Assembly (NCBI GenBank): GCA_030435675.1
Contig: CM059624.1
Coordinates: 13,540,769 to 13,604,768 of the forward strand
Length of the DNA stretch: 64,000 nt
Source: Steinernema hermaphroditum
Taxonomy: Eukaryota; Nematoda; Chromadorea; Rhabditida; Steinernematidae
Direction of reading: 5' to 3'
This document shows positions 1 to 13,016 of this stretch, piece by piece. The translations under genes were made by a program, and so were the position numbers. Below the pieces are notes generated by a model. That model saw nothing but the letters and a program-made list of their open reading frames with translations. It was not told where the DNA came from and made no database searches. How positions within the stretch are numbered: the first letter of the stretch is position 1; every line of letters begins with the position of its first letter.

Positions 1-1038
1 CATATGTTTTAGAAGACCCTTCTGTTAGAAGAGCAGTCAATAGAATGGGCAAAAGAGGCCAAAAAAAGAGCGGTCGTTTATGTGAGCGGACCTCAGAGAC
101 GATCCGACCGAACGCTGAGGCGCAAATCGGTTGAAGTTGGACTCGTTGGAAGAGCAATAAAAAAGGACAAAAAGGCCATTTACCAAAAGTATTTTTCTAC
201 ATTTAATCATCTCAACGTATTCAACACATTCATGGAGCAGGGCATTTGGCAGAGGACAGGCTGTTACCAAAGTTGCCTTGCGGATGGACAATACACACAT
301 CGAGCATTGAGTAAAGGAATGCTGGCAACGCGGTTAGAATACGAGCGCCCACTTAACGAGAACTCTGCTTTGACCTGCTCCTCTAGACTGCTCCTTAATA
401 TCAGAGAGATAGAGGAGATAGAGCTGTGCATAAGCATTATAATAAATGACCTGTAGCCTTACGAGCGGGTTTCCATGATGGACTCTGGATTTGAATTGAT
501 GCCTATAGCCACCTATTTCTAAGGTACTATTGGAATTTAAGTGCGATGAGAGATCGCAAAAGTTAGTTCCAATGATGCTATGCTTAAAAATAATGGACAC
601 ACTTGTAAGCTGTAAATCTGAAGTGTCCGCTAGGGATGTACGATGTACTCATACACTCGCCTTTACTATCTAAAACAGGGTTCGCAATTGAGGAAACTGA
701 TGACACTTGAGTACTAGGGCATGTATGTAATTTGGCTTAGTCAACTAAAGCTTGTGAAAAAGAAAGACAATCCCTGGTCCTTAACTTGCGGTTTCTAAAT
801 ACTTTTCACGTATGCCTTCATTAATGATACAAAACAACGAAAATCGAAATTTTACGGCGTGGAATCTATAGCTCCGTAAGCGCGCAGTGTAATACCAAAA
901 TCTAAGGTCAAATACAGGTTATGAAAGAGTGATAAATTTTCATTGGTATGCAGCACATGGCACAATCTATAAAGATTTGGCGCAAAACATTAGTGAGGAA
1001 CTTTTAGTGCAGCCTCTTAGGTTTGGTAGAAATGATAC
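1..1038. other. non-coding sequence, nothing recognised
   Basis: No convincing exon was found on either strand. It lies downstream of the donor site of the minus-strand phosphatase-family exon and may be part of its intron. An acceptor-like site near 977 on the minus strand leads straight to a stop, so I do not use it. Weak resemblance to the dispersed R1 repeat near 85-170 is not secure. Confidence 0.4.
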
Positions 1039-1296
1039 CTGCAAAGCGACCACATCCGGATTATTGATCATAATATGCTTGGCGATCTTCTTCATTCCAT
1101 CAGTGACCTGCGCTCCAGACAGCCAAATATTAAACGTCATCACCCTGAGCTCGCCATTGTTCTGAGTGGCAAGCACGTGCTGCTGCTGCACAGCCTGCAC
1201 GTTCGTTTTGACGTTCACCGTAGTCGCCTGTGGCAGCTTCGGCGCCGCGATTGACGTTGTCACAATCGATGACAACAGCCAAAAGAGTATCACCAT
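1039..1296 (-). CDS. secreted endonuclease/exonuclease/phosphatase-family protein, first exon only
   Basis: The frame opens with a methionine at 1296 and a hydrophobic signal peptide (MVILFWLLSSIVTTSIAAPK). It then carries the N-terminal hallmark of the metal-dependent endonuclease/exonuclease/phosphatase fold, LRVMTFNIWLSG, followed by NNPDVVALQ. The Asn of TFN and the end of VALQE are metal-site positions in this family. The exon stops at a donor (CAG|GTATCA) with the cut at 1039/1038, in phase 0. The next exon should begin with the Glu completing the ALQE motif, but no such exon is visible in the remaining 1 kb. The rest is therefore outside the window or lost. An in-frame ATG at 1470 exists, but the signal peptide favours 1296. 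Substrate is unknown. Confidence 0.7.
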
Positions 1297-2639
1297 GTTT
1301 GTCTCCCAACTGAAAGGATTATCCATCATCGGACGCAAAAAAGCGCAAACACTTTTTGGAGAGAAGGAAGCGCACGAAGGGAACCTGTTCAAACTGACAA
1401 GATCCAGCGCGCCCCGCGAAGCTATGTAAATAGGGGCCCTTCGAAGCCGAGGGCCCCGCGAAGTCGGCATCGAAGTGTCAAGTTGCCGACGGCAAGGTCG
1501 TCGTCAAGGGGTTCGCGGACAAAAGACGAAACCGAAAGTGAAAGGGAGGTGATCAAGGCCTTTCTGATGACCTTTGCGGCGACTGATTGGAGCGGCGTCC
1601 AGATGACGATGACGATGAAGTTTGAAGTGGCGCGGAGAAAACGAGAAACAGATGTTGTTGTGATGGGACTTTGCATAAGCGATCGATTATGGTGGATTTT
1701 GGACGGCAGGACGATGGCGATATGATAAAAGACAGTGTCTGTTTACTCGACGGCAGACATGGCTATCGAGTGGTGCGCAAACGTAGTCGGATCATGTCAA
1801 CAAGCTCGTAAAATGTGATCTTTAGACGGTTCTCCATACTTCGGTTTGTCCATGCGTTTTGTGTTTTCCTACTGGAAATACATGATGATAGCCAGAGCTC
1901 AAAAACTGGAATAGCAACTGTTTATCTACGTCTTAAAAACGAGGCTCATTTTTGTTGTTCCTCGTCGATTAGAACGGTTCCACGGCAGAAACATATTCTC
2001 TTCAGAGAATCGGGTTGGGATATATTGGGCTTATTTAGCGTGAAGATAAAGTAAACATTTCAGTCAAAGGAGAACCATTGTGCGGCCAACTTGGAAACTA
2101 GATCATACTTTTCATGAATCCAAAAGTCATTTTTGCCGGTAACATCGGTACCCTAGATCTCACTCAAGGTTCACCGTTTGAATGAACAACTTCAGTTCTT
2201 TTCTCGGACAGGAGCTGTATACCGAGATCATTGAAAATGCCGAGTTTGGAGTCAATAGTTATAGCCGTTGTCTGCTGCAAATCAAGTTAATTTAATGGAA
2301 GAACTTTTGGAAAAAGAAGGGGAAGATTCTACAGGTTCGCTCCACCGTGGTATTGCGGTGCTACGTCGATTCCGACCATCGCTCACCCAAATTGAATTTC
2401 TTTGGTTAATGGCTGGGCGGGAATCATCGCTGCTGGAAACGTCGTGCGCTCTGCTACTTGTCTGAGTTTTTTGCTTGGTCAGCTAGCACGATTTTTGCGT
2501 TCTATGGCACAAAAGCGATGCACATCGCTAGTTTGTATCAGCATCGCTATTAATATAAAGCTATGCCACTTGCTGATTCGGGCAATATAAGAGCTAACCA
2601 TGGACGGGTCCTCACAATTCACAACATCTCAAGCTGAGC
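1297..2639. other. intergenic region between divergent genes
   Basis: This stretch separates the divergently transcribed phosphatase-family exon and the small membrane-protein gene, so it should hold both promoters. It is unremarkable in composition. A TATA-like run (AATATAAAGC, about 2552-2561) lies some 85 bp upstream of the plus-strand start. No coding potential was recognised. Confidence 0.4.
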
Positions 2640-3152
2640 ATGAAGATCATTCAAGTGCTTCTCTTCAACTGTCTTCTGCATTATCTCAGTGGCCTCCCTA
2701 CCCCACATATGGGGGCCCCAGCGACCGTGGAACGACGGTACAACGAAGGTCGTCGTGTCATCGTGAACCCTTACGGAGATCCTATAGTGATAACGTACAG
2801 TAAGCAGGTAGTTTACGATGAAGAGACGTTAAAGAAGCTGCGGGAAGTTGGATTGCAGCAGAAAACCGAAGGAAAAAAGTTCACATTGTTTATCAACTAC
2901 GAAGACGTCGGGGACAAAATCGTAGCAACGCTGAAGGAAGTGGTCGAAATCAAGGACCAAGCACTGGAAGTTGAGCAGCCTGATAATGAGGAATCCAATG
3001 ATACAGTGGAAACGGCATTGACTACTCTGGTCTCGTTCTTGAATTACCTTGAGGAGAATCCCCACGCGGAGGCGATATTCTACGTCGCGCTTCTAATTAT
3101 CTTCATTTGTCTTTTGTTCTGTAACTGGATACTCGTCAAGCGCTGCCTTTAA
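2640..3152 (+). CDS. small type I single-pass membrane protein, family unknown
   Basis: A 170-residue single-exon reading frame. Residues 1-18 form a signal peptide (MKIIQVLLFNCLLHYLSG). A polar extracellular region follows, rich in Lys and Glu, and a strong transmembrane helix lies at about 145-165 (FYVALLIIFICLLFCNWILV) with a short basic tail (KRCL). A consensus AATAAA lies at 3185-3190, about 35 bp after the stop, which fits a real 3' end. An out-of-frame ATG at 2600 is probably upstream of translation. I do not recognise the family. The mature N-terminus (LPTPHMG) resembles that of the membrane protein at 20574-21873 (YPIPFLG), and both end in one membrane helix, but the similarity is too short to claim homology. 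Confidence 0.7.
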   Translation: MKIIQVLLFNCLLHYLSGLPTPHMGAPATVERRYNEGRRVIVNPYGDPIVITYSKQVVYDEETLKKLREVGLQQKTEGKKFTLFINYEDVGDKIVATLKEVVEIKDQALEVEQPDNEESNDTVETALTTLVSFLNYLEENPHAEAIFYVALLIIFICLLFCNWILVKRCL

Positions 3153-3184
3153 TTGTTTCTGCACCCCATTCCATTTCTGCTGCA

Positions 3185-3190
3185 GAATAA
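3185..3190 (+). terminator. polyadenylation signal AATAAA
   Basis: Consensus hexamer about 35 bp after the stop of the small membrane-protein gene ending at 3152. Confidence 0.6.
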
Positions 3191-4217
3191 AGAAGAATTC
3201 AAAGGAACATCAATTATCAGTTAGTGTAAAAGTTCGTTGTAAAGACAATTTGTGCACAATAAAGGAGAAATCCCCAAAACTACTTTATATACTAAATCTC
3301 GACAACAAGCACACACCACATCGTGTCGAGACAAATCCCCGGGGCTCCCGACACGATTTCGCAGAACATGGCCCACTCGGTTCGCTCGCCCTCGCCCGCA
3401 AAAGCGCACTGAAACTTTTTCGATTGATTTCTCAAGCGATTTCTCAAGCGCTCGCCCGGAATGATCGTGTACAACTTCTAAGCACAAGTGAAGCAATACT
3501 AGAGCTTCCAGGTGCTGAGCCCCATCCAGGACGACTGGGAGTCCAGAGACAGTGAAAAAAGGGTCCATACCGAATAAAGTTGCAGAGTTGATTGAGAAAA
3601 CGGAAAGGCTCGAAATTGAATTGATTGTTGGCTCTCACATCGACACCACGATGGCGAAGGCAGTGACCACCTGATGGGTGAGAGTTCGGAGTTAAGAAGT
3701 CCAATAGAGTGAGATGATTTCGAGGATATTACTGAAAGACTAAAGGCGCTGATTGCAGTCTCAAATTCATGATTTCTGTGCAGAGCTGGGTTCGATTCTT
3801 CTTCCATAACAAGATACAGGAGGCGACAATGACATCTCGTCCCAAACCACACCGCACAGGAAACTGATCAGAAGAATGGTAAAAACCCGGGGGGTACTAC
3901 CGTAGCATCGATAGTTATGAGTTGCTAATCTGAGTCATGCCAAGTTGGACCAGCCATGAAGAAAACGCAGGAAGTGGCGGTTGTAGTCGTAGCATAACTC
4001 GGGTCACCATTGTAAGTCGCAAGTCGGATCATCGATGCAGATGTTCAAGATCGAGATGACCAAGACGTTCGCGATAGCTGGATACCGAATACCGATCTAG
4101 CGAAGTGGTGATGACCAGAGGTGGGCAACGGTTGAGCCGTATATGGCCAGCCGACTCAACCGATCCGTGAGTCGCTTGATGGATTGCAAGCCGTCAGCCG
4201 TCAACTCTAGATTAACG
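3191..4217. other. intergenic, with one hAT-MITE-like fragment
   Basis: No gene is visible. At about 4118-4200 a fragment begins CAGAGGTGGGCAACGG and continues with alternating AACCG/CAGCCG words. It resembles the complete hAT-like element at 36825-36949. The rest is anonymous sequence between two convergent genes. Confidence 0.4.
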
Positions 4218-4223
4218 TTTTAT
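4218..4223 (-). terminator. polyadenylation signal of fshr-1
   Basis: AATAAA on the minus strand about 50 bp after the fshr-1 stop codon at 4273-4275. Confidence 0.6.
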
Positions 4224-4272
4224 TCGAAAGATCAGATACATGGCATATGTACATTAGGAGACCAGTATTAAA

Positions 4273-7200
4273 CTATTTTGGGAGAATCGGTTGCACTTCG
4301 GCTTCTTGACTATGATCGGTTATCACAAATTTTGGCGTTCTAGGACTCTTAACCTTGGGAGGCGAGGCAGGAGACGTATCGGAACTCGAAGATCCCATCG
4401 AGGTCATCTCGAAGGAGCTCCGTTCGTCGGTGAAGCAGCTATCGGACGAGGTTAGGGAGACTCGCTCTCTCTAAATCCGCTATTCTTAGCCACATCCACT
4501 CGACGTACCTACCAGAAGTGAGTTCGTCGACGTCACCGAACTCCCTCTGCCGCTGTCGGCTCCAATGCTGGGATTCTTCGACCTCCTACTGCGTATGAAT
4601 TTGCTGACTAGTTGCAAGGAGGCTCTCCTCGTCGACTTCCTCTTGTTCTCGTTGGGTACGGTATTCGGCTGCGAGACGGACGAATTCTCGGAGATATTCT
4701 CCGAGATATCGGACATTTCGGGGATGGCGGAGACCTTCTGGCGAATGGAGCCCATAGATTTGCGTTTGGCGAAGGCGTTGTGATCGGAGTGGACGAGGAC
4801 GGTCTCATAGAAGGAGACCACGGAGTTTCTTTTAGGCCTGTCCACTTCTTCGTGATCTTCTGGCTCGGGACTTCTGGCGGTAATCGATCCATTCGAGCCT
4901 CTTGGAGTGTTATCCAAAGAGTTTGGCTGAGTGATCGAGAGCAGCTTAACATGGGGGTCGTAGCCGTTGGGGACAGAGCTTCTCTCGGAGGGTGGATTTG
5001 AGTGGTAGAAGTGGTTGAGCTTAGGAAGACTAAATGAATTTGTAGTTTCATGAAACATCGCTCAGCTTACTGTTTCTCCGAGCCGAACGACTTGAGCCAA
5101 TCGACCGAAGATCTGTGGATCTGTAGCTGTTTAAACTTCTTGATCTTCGTCTGCACCTTGTTCTTGGCCACTTTCGTCGCCAAGCAGTAGAGGACAGGAT
5201 TGCATAGGGAGTTTATGGGGTAGAAAACGATGAGGAAGACCTTCGCGTTTGTGATGCTGATGAGGGGGTGGTTGAAGGCGGCTGTAAGACCGAAGAACAA
5301 CGTGGGCATCCAACAGGCCATGTCGGTGAAGATCAAAATGGCCATCTTGAGTATGATGTGGGTGTCTTCGTCTCGGGACGGAGTGTTCGGATTACAGAGC
5401 ATGAAGCAGATCATGATGTAGCATAGGATGACTCCACAGAAGCAGACGAGGTTGAAGGTCAGTCCGGTGACTAGGTAGCTCTAAATGATAGATAATTGGA
5501 TGCACTTCCAGGTTTTCTAAGTGCCTACCTGATCGAAAACGTCCTCAATCGAAAGCGGCAAACAAATACTCGACGTCTCATACGAGGAGACTCCAAACCA
5601 AGGTCCAATAGCCATGCTGAAGCTGAAGAAATACCCGGCCACCATGAGACCATACGCCAGTTTTGGACCCATCTTCTTGCCGAAAAAGGCAAATTTCGCG
5701 TTGTACCACATCTCAAAAGCCAGCAGTAGCATCGAAATGATGGACAGTTCAGAAGCAAGGACAGAGATGAAGCCGGCTATCCAGCAGCCCCAACCCGTTT
5801 GCCACTCAACGGCGAAGTTATAGTACTCCGTTCGGGTGTGAAGGTCTTGGATGGCTAGGATGGCGAGGTACACGCCTAAGCAAAACGAGTTCACATGGAC
5901 AATCGGATGGGAATTCACCTGTTAGTAGATCAGCAAAAGAAAGGTTCATCATGAAGAAGTAGTGGAGTCGGAGATTCCTCTGTTTAATGTTCCAAAGAAA
6001 GCATAAGACGACGATGTTCATGATGACCCCCACGGTCCACATGATCCATATCACTCCTCGGAGCCATCGGTAACTAAAAAATTCTAAGGTCATCCAAATG
6101 GTAGTGATACAGTCTCAGGACCCTCTCGCCCGGCAATGATATCATCCCATCAGCCGCCTCCCGAACCCAAGAAGCAGTCGTGGTGTAGCCTAGCCCTGCT
6201 CGGCCGTTCTCTTTCTCTCTCCCCTCCCCTCTTGATTCATGTCTGCATAACCATGGGAAAAGGCTATCAATGAGTGCAACCCCAGGACACCTGAGGACAC
6301 GCGTTAGACCCTCCTGGGTTGGACAAGGGCATGCATGCGGTTCAAGTTTTGGTTTCACCCATGTGACCATCAGTGGCTAATCCTACGGCTAAAAAGATGA
6401 CATCGATTTTTGGATTCTTAAGAGACATGCCACAAAACGTACCCAACAATGTCCTCACATGGATTGAGATCGTCGGGTTGTGGAGAACAGGTGATGTTGT
6501 AGAACACCTTCGTGAAATCGGCGCTCTGGCACTCCTCTAGAATCTCCACGGCTCCGACCTCGTAGACCTCCTCCTCTTCGTCCTCGTCGATGACCGTCAT
6601 GTTGTCCTGCAGCTCCATCATGTCCATCACCCAGTCGGCGATGTTGTTCAAGAAGACGTCGTCTCCGAAACGGTTCACCGCCGACGGTTTGGTGGTAGCC
6701 TCTCTCTTCCTTCTTTTGAGCACCTTCTTGTGGTCCACTTTCCTCCTCACGCAGCTCTTCGTCTCGACTCCTTTGTGGTTGTTGACGTAGCCCTGCTTGC
6801 CAAGTTCCCGGCCGGCGTGCTGAAAGTACGGTAGCTTAGATTTGAGGTTACAGCTTCGCCGAACCTTGAATAGACAGCAGTGGTACGGGTAGGTGAACTG
6901 AGCTTCGACGAGATTCGTAAAGCGAAGGACTGTGGGCAACTTCTTCAACTCGTGCGTTTTGCGGATAATAATGGTCTGTAGGGATTCGGTGAGGCCGTCA
7001 TGTGGGAGAATGGTGATGGCTGTGTTGGACATGTTCCTAGGAATGAGTGTCATCTAAGAAGATATGGAAAAGGGCTTACAGTTGGTGGATTTCTTCGAGG
7101 CCAGTGAAGGCTTGCTCCGAGATGACAGTAAGCTGCTCGTTGTCATTGAGGTACCTAGAATTAACAGTACTTTAGTTGGCCCCGGAATGGAAACATAAAG

Positions 7201-10200
7201 CGAAACGAAATCTTGCTGTTTTGCTCAAATAACTCTGGCCGTTTGGTCGCTCACACAAATGGTAAGTTCTAGCTCTTCTTTTGACATACTTCTGCAGTTG
7301 ATGGGATATTTCGCTTTTGCCTAGGAACTGTCGGCATAAAGCCAAGTAGGCATTTCATAGTTGACTTTCCTGGAGTGCCCGTGGCCAGGACATACTTTGC
7401 AGAAATGATACACTCTTCAAACTTTACTAGTACGCTCCATTTTGATCGAATCAGCACCGACGGGGACATCTTTGAATGTTTTCTTGTTTTATGAAAGAAC
7501 TATCAGATCCAAATGCCGCTATGTCAATTCCGCATGTTCCGCATGGCCGTTCGGACTCCCGGACCACCCGCGCCCTCCCGAGAAGCCGAAGCCTGGGCAG
7601 CCAACTGCTCGAATGATAGGATTCCACTTTGCTTAGGCCGGGTTCAGCTGTTCGCTGGTGCTGCCTTCGGAAGCCACCGAAGTATGCTCCACAACGCCGA
7701 GAATTCCTGTGCTCCACTATGTGCACCACTTCCGGAATCAGCTCACCGCTTCTCCGGTGAAGTTCAGGTTGAAATGTATAGCAGGAAGAACTGGAAGCTT
7801 CCAGGGGCGCTGGACTCGGACTCACTGATAGGATCGCCGCGTTCGACTCTGATGCTTGACCTGTGCCGTTTACTAGAAGAAAACCTGCGACTCCGGTATG
7901 ATTATATGAGACATATTTGCTGTACTCATATGGGGCGTCCTACACGGCGTAATCCCGTTGATTCTGACTTCGGCACAGGGCAAAGCATCAGAGTCGATCG
8001 CTGAGGATACAAATGAAAGACCCGCGACTATCATACGATCTCAATTTGATTTAAATCAGAACGTAATCATAAAGAAATGTAGCTTCTAAAAGCTAAGACT
8101 CAGTAGCGTCCCTTACAGGGTCCACTTCATTTATCGTGTCATCTATCGCCGGAATCATCACATCATCAGTGTAATCATGAGCTTTCCTTGTTTATTATTC
8201 TCTATGAGTCCAGCCGTTGTTTACCAAGTACAGTATCGCTTCTATTTATAGAGTGCCACGATAAAAATAAGTGACTTCGCTACGCCCCATTGCTGCAATG
8301 TTGAAATCGCCAAATTGCGACCGGTCAACACTCCCCAGCTGCCTCCAAATAAAGGAACGTCACTTACAGCGAAATGAACTGACAACCGACGAACACGTGA
8401 TCGCCCACTTCTTGGAGATTGTTATCGTTGAAGCGAACGGTTTTCGCCTTTACGCCCGCCATCAGTCCTCGCTCGATGTACTCGATCTTGTTGTGAGAGA
8501 AGTCGATAAGGTCCACCGTTCCCGGGTGCTCATCCGGGAGCATCTCGAAGCGAGGCAGCCGCTCCAGGCCGTTGTACTTGATCATTCTGAAGAGAGGATT
8601 GGGTGAGCAAGGGATAGGGGATAGGGGATAGGGGATAGGGGATAGGGGATAGGGGATAGGGGATAGGGGATAGCGGATAGGGGATAGGGGATAGGGGATA
8701 GGGGATAGGGGATAGGGGATAGGGGATAGGGGATAGGGGATAGGGGATAGGGGATAGGGGATAGGGGATAGGGGATAGGGGATAGGGGATAGGGGATAGG
8801 GGATAGGGGATAGGGGATAGGGGATAGGGGATAGGGGATAGGGGATAGGGGATAGGGGATAGGGGATAGGGGATAGGGGATAGGGGATAGGGGATAGGGG
8901 ATAGGGGATAGGGGATAGGGGATAGGGGACACCTACATCGACTGGAGCCTTGGTGTTGTTCTCAGAAACGTTCCATTGATTGCCTTCAACTTAGGACACT
9001 TGGTTATCGATCTGAGCACGCCTTAAAGTGTTAACTTAAGAATTTTGCTTTGTTATTTACATTTTCATCAGAAACTTCAATCCATCAAAGGCTGACGCGT
9101 CGACTTCCTGAATGTTCGACTCCGACATGGCCCTGCAAGCATACTGTAGCCTCTGTCCTTACATGTCCGCCCACTCACAACTCCACCAGCCCCGTGTACC
9201 GATCCAGATCATGCTTCTTGATGCTGGCGACGTTGACGTCGTGGAGGAATCTGAAAGGCGCTAATGTACTGGCTAAAAATAGACACGGCGCTTGGCGGTG
9301 ATGTTTGCTCCTCTGAGGGGGTGTTTACTGTCAAGAAGATAAGGTTGTGTTGGCAAACCAAAAAGGAATTTGAAAACGCCAAAGTACAGAAGGGGTGGCT
9401 CCACTTGCAGCGGAGCGGATTAGGGAAGCGCTAAAAAGGGCAAACTACGTGCGTTCTGGCTGGGAAGCTCGTCACGTGAGCGTTTAAAAGGGCAGCGACG
9501 ATAAGATCGAAAGGGTTTCCAGTCAAATTTTGAATTAAGAGTCGTAAAGATAGTACGTACTTCAAGACGAATCTAGAGAGAGACAAACATCTATGTCAGA
9601 CGATCATAAAATCCGTTAAAGTGCTTTCCTTGAAGCTTTAAGAATTGTATAGGATCAATAATTAGAAGACAATTCCTTCCGCTTAGACAGGCCGGCATCG
9701 GGTGAATGTCATTCCAACAGTGGCTATCGGCGCCGGGTGTCATGGAATTATCGGTCACAACCAGCAGAGCCGTATGTACACAATTTGGTTCCTTGAATCA
9801 ATGGCATTGCATCTCATATAACACAATACAGGCCTAGCTGACATCTTTTTTGGTTACTTGAATGAGAAGTCTTTAATCGATACTGTTCCGAACCGGCTTA
9901 AAGGTGCATAGCATTCTGAACTTCTTTAACTTCAAGGACTTATTCTATTGGGTTGGAGCAATGAAAATGGGACACTTGATAAACATTCATTTTTCTCGTC
10001 ATGTTTAAACTTGCGGTAAAGCATTTATGCGTTGTTTTGTACAGTGAACTCTCACCCCACACTATAATTGGCGACTTATAGATTGCATTCCTCTTGATGT
10101 TAGAGGTCTGTTCATTTTTGATGGTCATGTTTTTGGCTCCTCGAGATGACAAAATGCGAAGTGATGTACGGGCTTCCTATGGTATTAATTGTGTGATGGG

Positions 10201-13016
10201 CGGTGCCCGCTTTTAACCACGTGCATCCTTGTGTCTAACCTACCGAATGCACCTATCTATGTGGTCGTCATGTATCATAACATGAGCTAATCAAAAAAAT
10301 ATCGTCTTTTGGGATCATCGGATTTGACCATGTTCTGTTAACGCCAACGTTTCCAATTGATTAAGTACCGTAACAGAGAATGGGGATATCAATAGAACAA
10401 TCGACCCAGCTTTTGCCCGAGGAGTGGGCTGTAGTTTTTCAGTCAAATGGTGAATACCTTGAAGTGAAATGGTTGAAAAAATGCAAATAACCAATCAGTC
10501 CCATTTTCACTGCTCCAACCCATTAGTTATGGTCATTTCGTCCTTTTGACAGTGGATCCTTGATTTGCGTCAGTCAGCGATCTAGGGAACTCATCATTAT
10601 GAGGTACAGAACGAACTTAATAATTATTTGACATTCGTTATGTTTGTTAACGAAAAGTCATATTTTCAAGATGGGACGTTTCGTCAAAAACGCACACATA
10701 AGGGCGTTTAGGATAATAAGCGAACTTTTAAGTTACATTGGCACAGAATGAACTATGCGAACAAAGAAAAGAAATGTATATGATGACTACTAGTAAAAGG
10801 ATGCAGGTATGGGCATCGTAAACCTAACAATGAGCAATGGTGATACGTCGACAAAGCCCGGAAAAGACCACTTTCATGACAAGGAGCAGATCGCAGCCGG
10901 AGCCATATGGGAGGGAAGACGAGATTGATATCACTTTTTGGGTCCGGTCCCAATTGGTACGAATCACTAATCTGGTCAAGAAATTTATCCAAAGAAGTTG
11001 AGAAGACTTGATGTGAGTAGGTCTTTAGGAGAAACGTTCCCTCGCCTCGAAAACCCTCTCCTATCTTCTACATAATCGATTTCTGTCGAAGCACATTACA
11101 CAACAATCTGTGCCTTTCCATGCGACGTTTTTGTTGTCTCCTCCAGATACATATAGATACGATCGATGCGCCGTTTCTTTAATAACTCGAAACCGGAAAT
11201 TCCGAAAGAACGAAAGGTGACGAGTGCATATGTGAGTTGATAGTTCACAGAAGGTCGTTCAGTTCCTCGGACGCCGGTGCACGCGTCGGAATTTGAATTT
11301 TTCGCCGATTGCGTTTTTATCACTGTAGTTTGGAACTTCGCCTTTTTGATGCGTGGCGATTTGAATTTGATGATAAGACGAGAGGCGTCTATTTTGGGAA
11401 ATGGAGCAGAGATGTGTTTGAAAAAATGTGTATAATGACATAATCGTGGAGGGTTTTATGTTGAACGGAAGTCGCTTCATACTGAATCTTTGTGATCCCT
11501 GTCTTCCCTGTCGTATCTACATCGACCCTCACAGATAGAGAAGATAGCACGGAAACAGCAGATTCTCTCATTGGTGCCCACAGTCATAGCACCTGTTATG
11601 ATCTTCTCACGGTGGCAACACCTAGTGATCACTGTCTTATCGTTACCGCTCAAAACATGAGATTTCGATGACAAACCAAGTCAGTTTTGTACAGATTTAG
11701 AGTGGACGGACACGATAATAATATATCGTGACATGGCATTGAGTGATGTTGACTAACCAAGCAGTTTTGTTTAGATTTAAAGCGCATGACCTAGGCGGGT
11801 CTTCGGTCAACATTGTCAGTACAGTATCCCAGTTTTTTTCCACAATGAAACCGAGAAAAGATCCCCATATCGCTCAGGTTTTTATTGACCAACCGAAAGG
11901 TTATTAAATTGGTAATGATAGTCTGTTCAAACCAGCTCTCGAGCTACTTGTCCTCTAGAGACAGCAGGGCCACCTCACCTAAGATCCAACTGCCTAACCT
12001 CAGCTACCTAACCTCAATTTCTCAAAAACATCAACCCATCTCTCTAAAACGTGGACTGTTCAAATATGTGCTAAGCAAACAGCTCTTAATCACCGAATCG
12101 AACGGAAGTCACCCTACCCGAGACCCAAAGGGTACTAAAATCAGGGACGATAAAGAGCAAAAAACGTGACGTAGCGAAAAACGGAAAGAACACCGAAGAA
12201 GACGCATGTATCATTACACATGCACATCATTCATGGACGGGACATGGACGGGACAGAAGATGGATCGAGAGTAATAAGAACTGGGTCATAGAGGTGAGGC
12301 TGGGGAAGAGGTAGAGTAAAGACCAGGCACATCAGGAGAGTAAGATAGACCGGCGATAAGGTGATGTATGTATTGAGGCTAAACAGGGGAAGGAATGTGT
12401 GTTCAAATGGCACTCAAAATCGTGGAGCGAGAGAACTATTGAACATAGGATCAAGACAGCGGTAGATCTCTATCTTAATCGCTTACTTTGGCACATATTT
12501 CGAACAAGAGGGTGCCACGATACACCTGAAGTCAAGGAACCAATTCTCAATCTAAGGAAATACATTGGATCTCCATCTAAACGGACATCTCATCTGCGTT
12601 CTAGCATGTCGTCTTGGATTGGAGTATGATGTGCCTTTTTGTGACAAATCCCATACCTTCGAAAGCAAACAGCTCATCAAAAAACACCATGACTAACTCA
12701 TTAATTCAGCGGGGGTGGTTTCTATCTTCGTCCCTTCTAATCGTCTATGAATATGCATTACATTCCTGCGCACCCACGACCCTTATCTTCGACCATAACC
12801 AACTCACAGCATCGTCAGACTCTTGGTCAGATTCCTGGGCATCTCGTCGACCTGCGCGCCAATGCAGCAGCACTTGGTCATCTTGACGTGCACGATGCAG
12901 TGACATCCTCCGTGCGCCTTCTTCGCCTCGCGACAGCTCCGCTCGAACAGGTGGAAGTCGGCGAACGCAAGCTGCGCGCACAAAAGTAGCAGAAGCGCCA
13001 ACCGTAGCGGCGACAT
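4273..13016 (-). CDS. fshr-1: leucine-rich-repeat glycoprotein-hormone-type GPCR (FSHR-1 homologue), complete
   Basis: Eleven phase-consistent exons: 13016-12808, 9250-9179, 9011-8937, 8586-8368, 7154-7080, 7036-6443, 6073-5919, 5875-5529, 5480-5071, 5029-4513 and 4470-4273, giving about 956 residues. Exon 1 holds a signal peptide and a cysteine-rich LRR cap (CHCIVHVKMTKCCCIG, then DEMPRNLTKSLTML). Exons 2, 3 and 5 each encode one leucine-rich repeat of 24-25 residues and break at the same codon phase, as is classic for LGR genes. Exon 6 carries the hinge, ending NPCEDIVGY. Exons 7-9 carry seven transmembrane helices, with EMW in place of E/DRY and NPVLY at helix 7. The long Ser-rich tail, exons 10-11, has many basic Ser sites. 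Introns 7 and 9 are 43 and 41 bp. In C. elegans FSHR-1 acts in innate immunity and stress responses. The ligand here is not inferable. Confidence 0.93.
7155..8367 (-). repeat. fshr-1 intron 4 with a diverged R1 dispersed repeat
   Basis: About 7540-7860 on the minus strand matches, in order, segments of the R1 repeat at 26715-27311. Shared words include GAGCTGATTCCGGA, GTGGAGCACA and TTCGGCTTCTCGGG. Open frames here are products of the GC-rich repeat, not exons; none joins the flanking fshr-1 exons in phase. Confidence 0.55.
8611..8929. repeat. 7-bp minisatellite (GGGGATA)n, about 46 copies
   Basis: A near-perfect tandem array of GGGGATA fills almost all of fshr-1 intron 3 (8587-8936). I see one substitution (GCGGATA at about 8674). 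It starts 24 bp inside the intron from the downstream acceptor and ends about 7 bp before the donor at 8936. The G-rich strand has four Gs per unit and could form G-quadruplexes; the pre-mRNA carries the C-rich strand. Confidence 0.95.
9251..12807 (-). other. long first intron of fshr-1
   Basis: This 3.56-kb interval joins exons 1 and 2 with a phase match (CT|A). I searched it for further leucine-rich-repeat exons and found none. Short open frames on both strands show no family features. Its length compared with the 40-bp introns elsewhere in the gene suggests it may hold regulatory sequence, as first introns often do; no motif is identified. Confidence 0.5.

Noticed and set aside
5030..5058. 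FHETTNSFS as part of the fshr-1 tail
   Set aside because: These codons lie inside a 41-bp intron; splicing CA|T CTT keeps the frame from exon 9 to exon 10.
8611..8929. CRISPR array or the 116-codon SPIPYPL protein repeat
   Set aside because: Units are only 7 bp without spacers, in a eukaryotic intron; the open frame is forced by a 7-bp repeat lacking stop codons.
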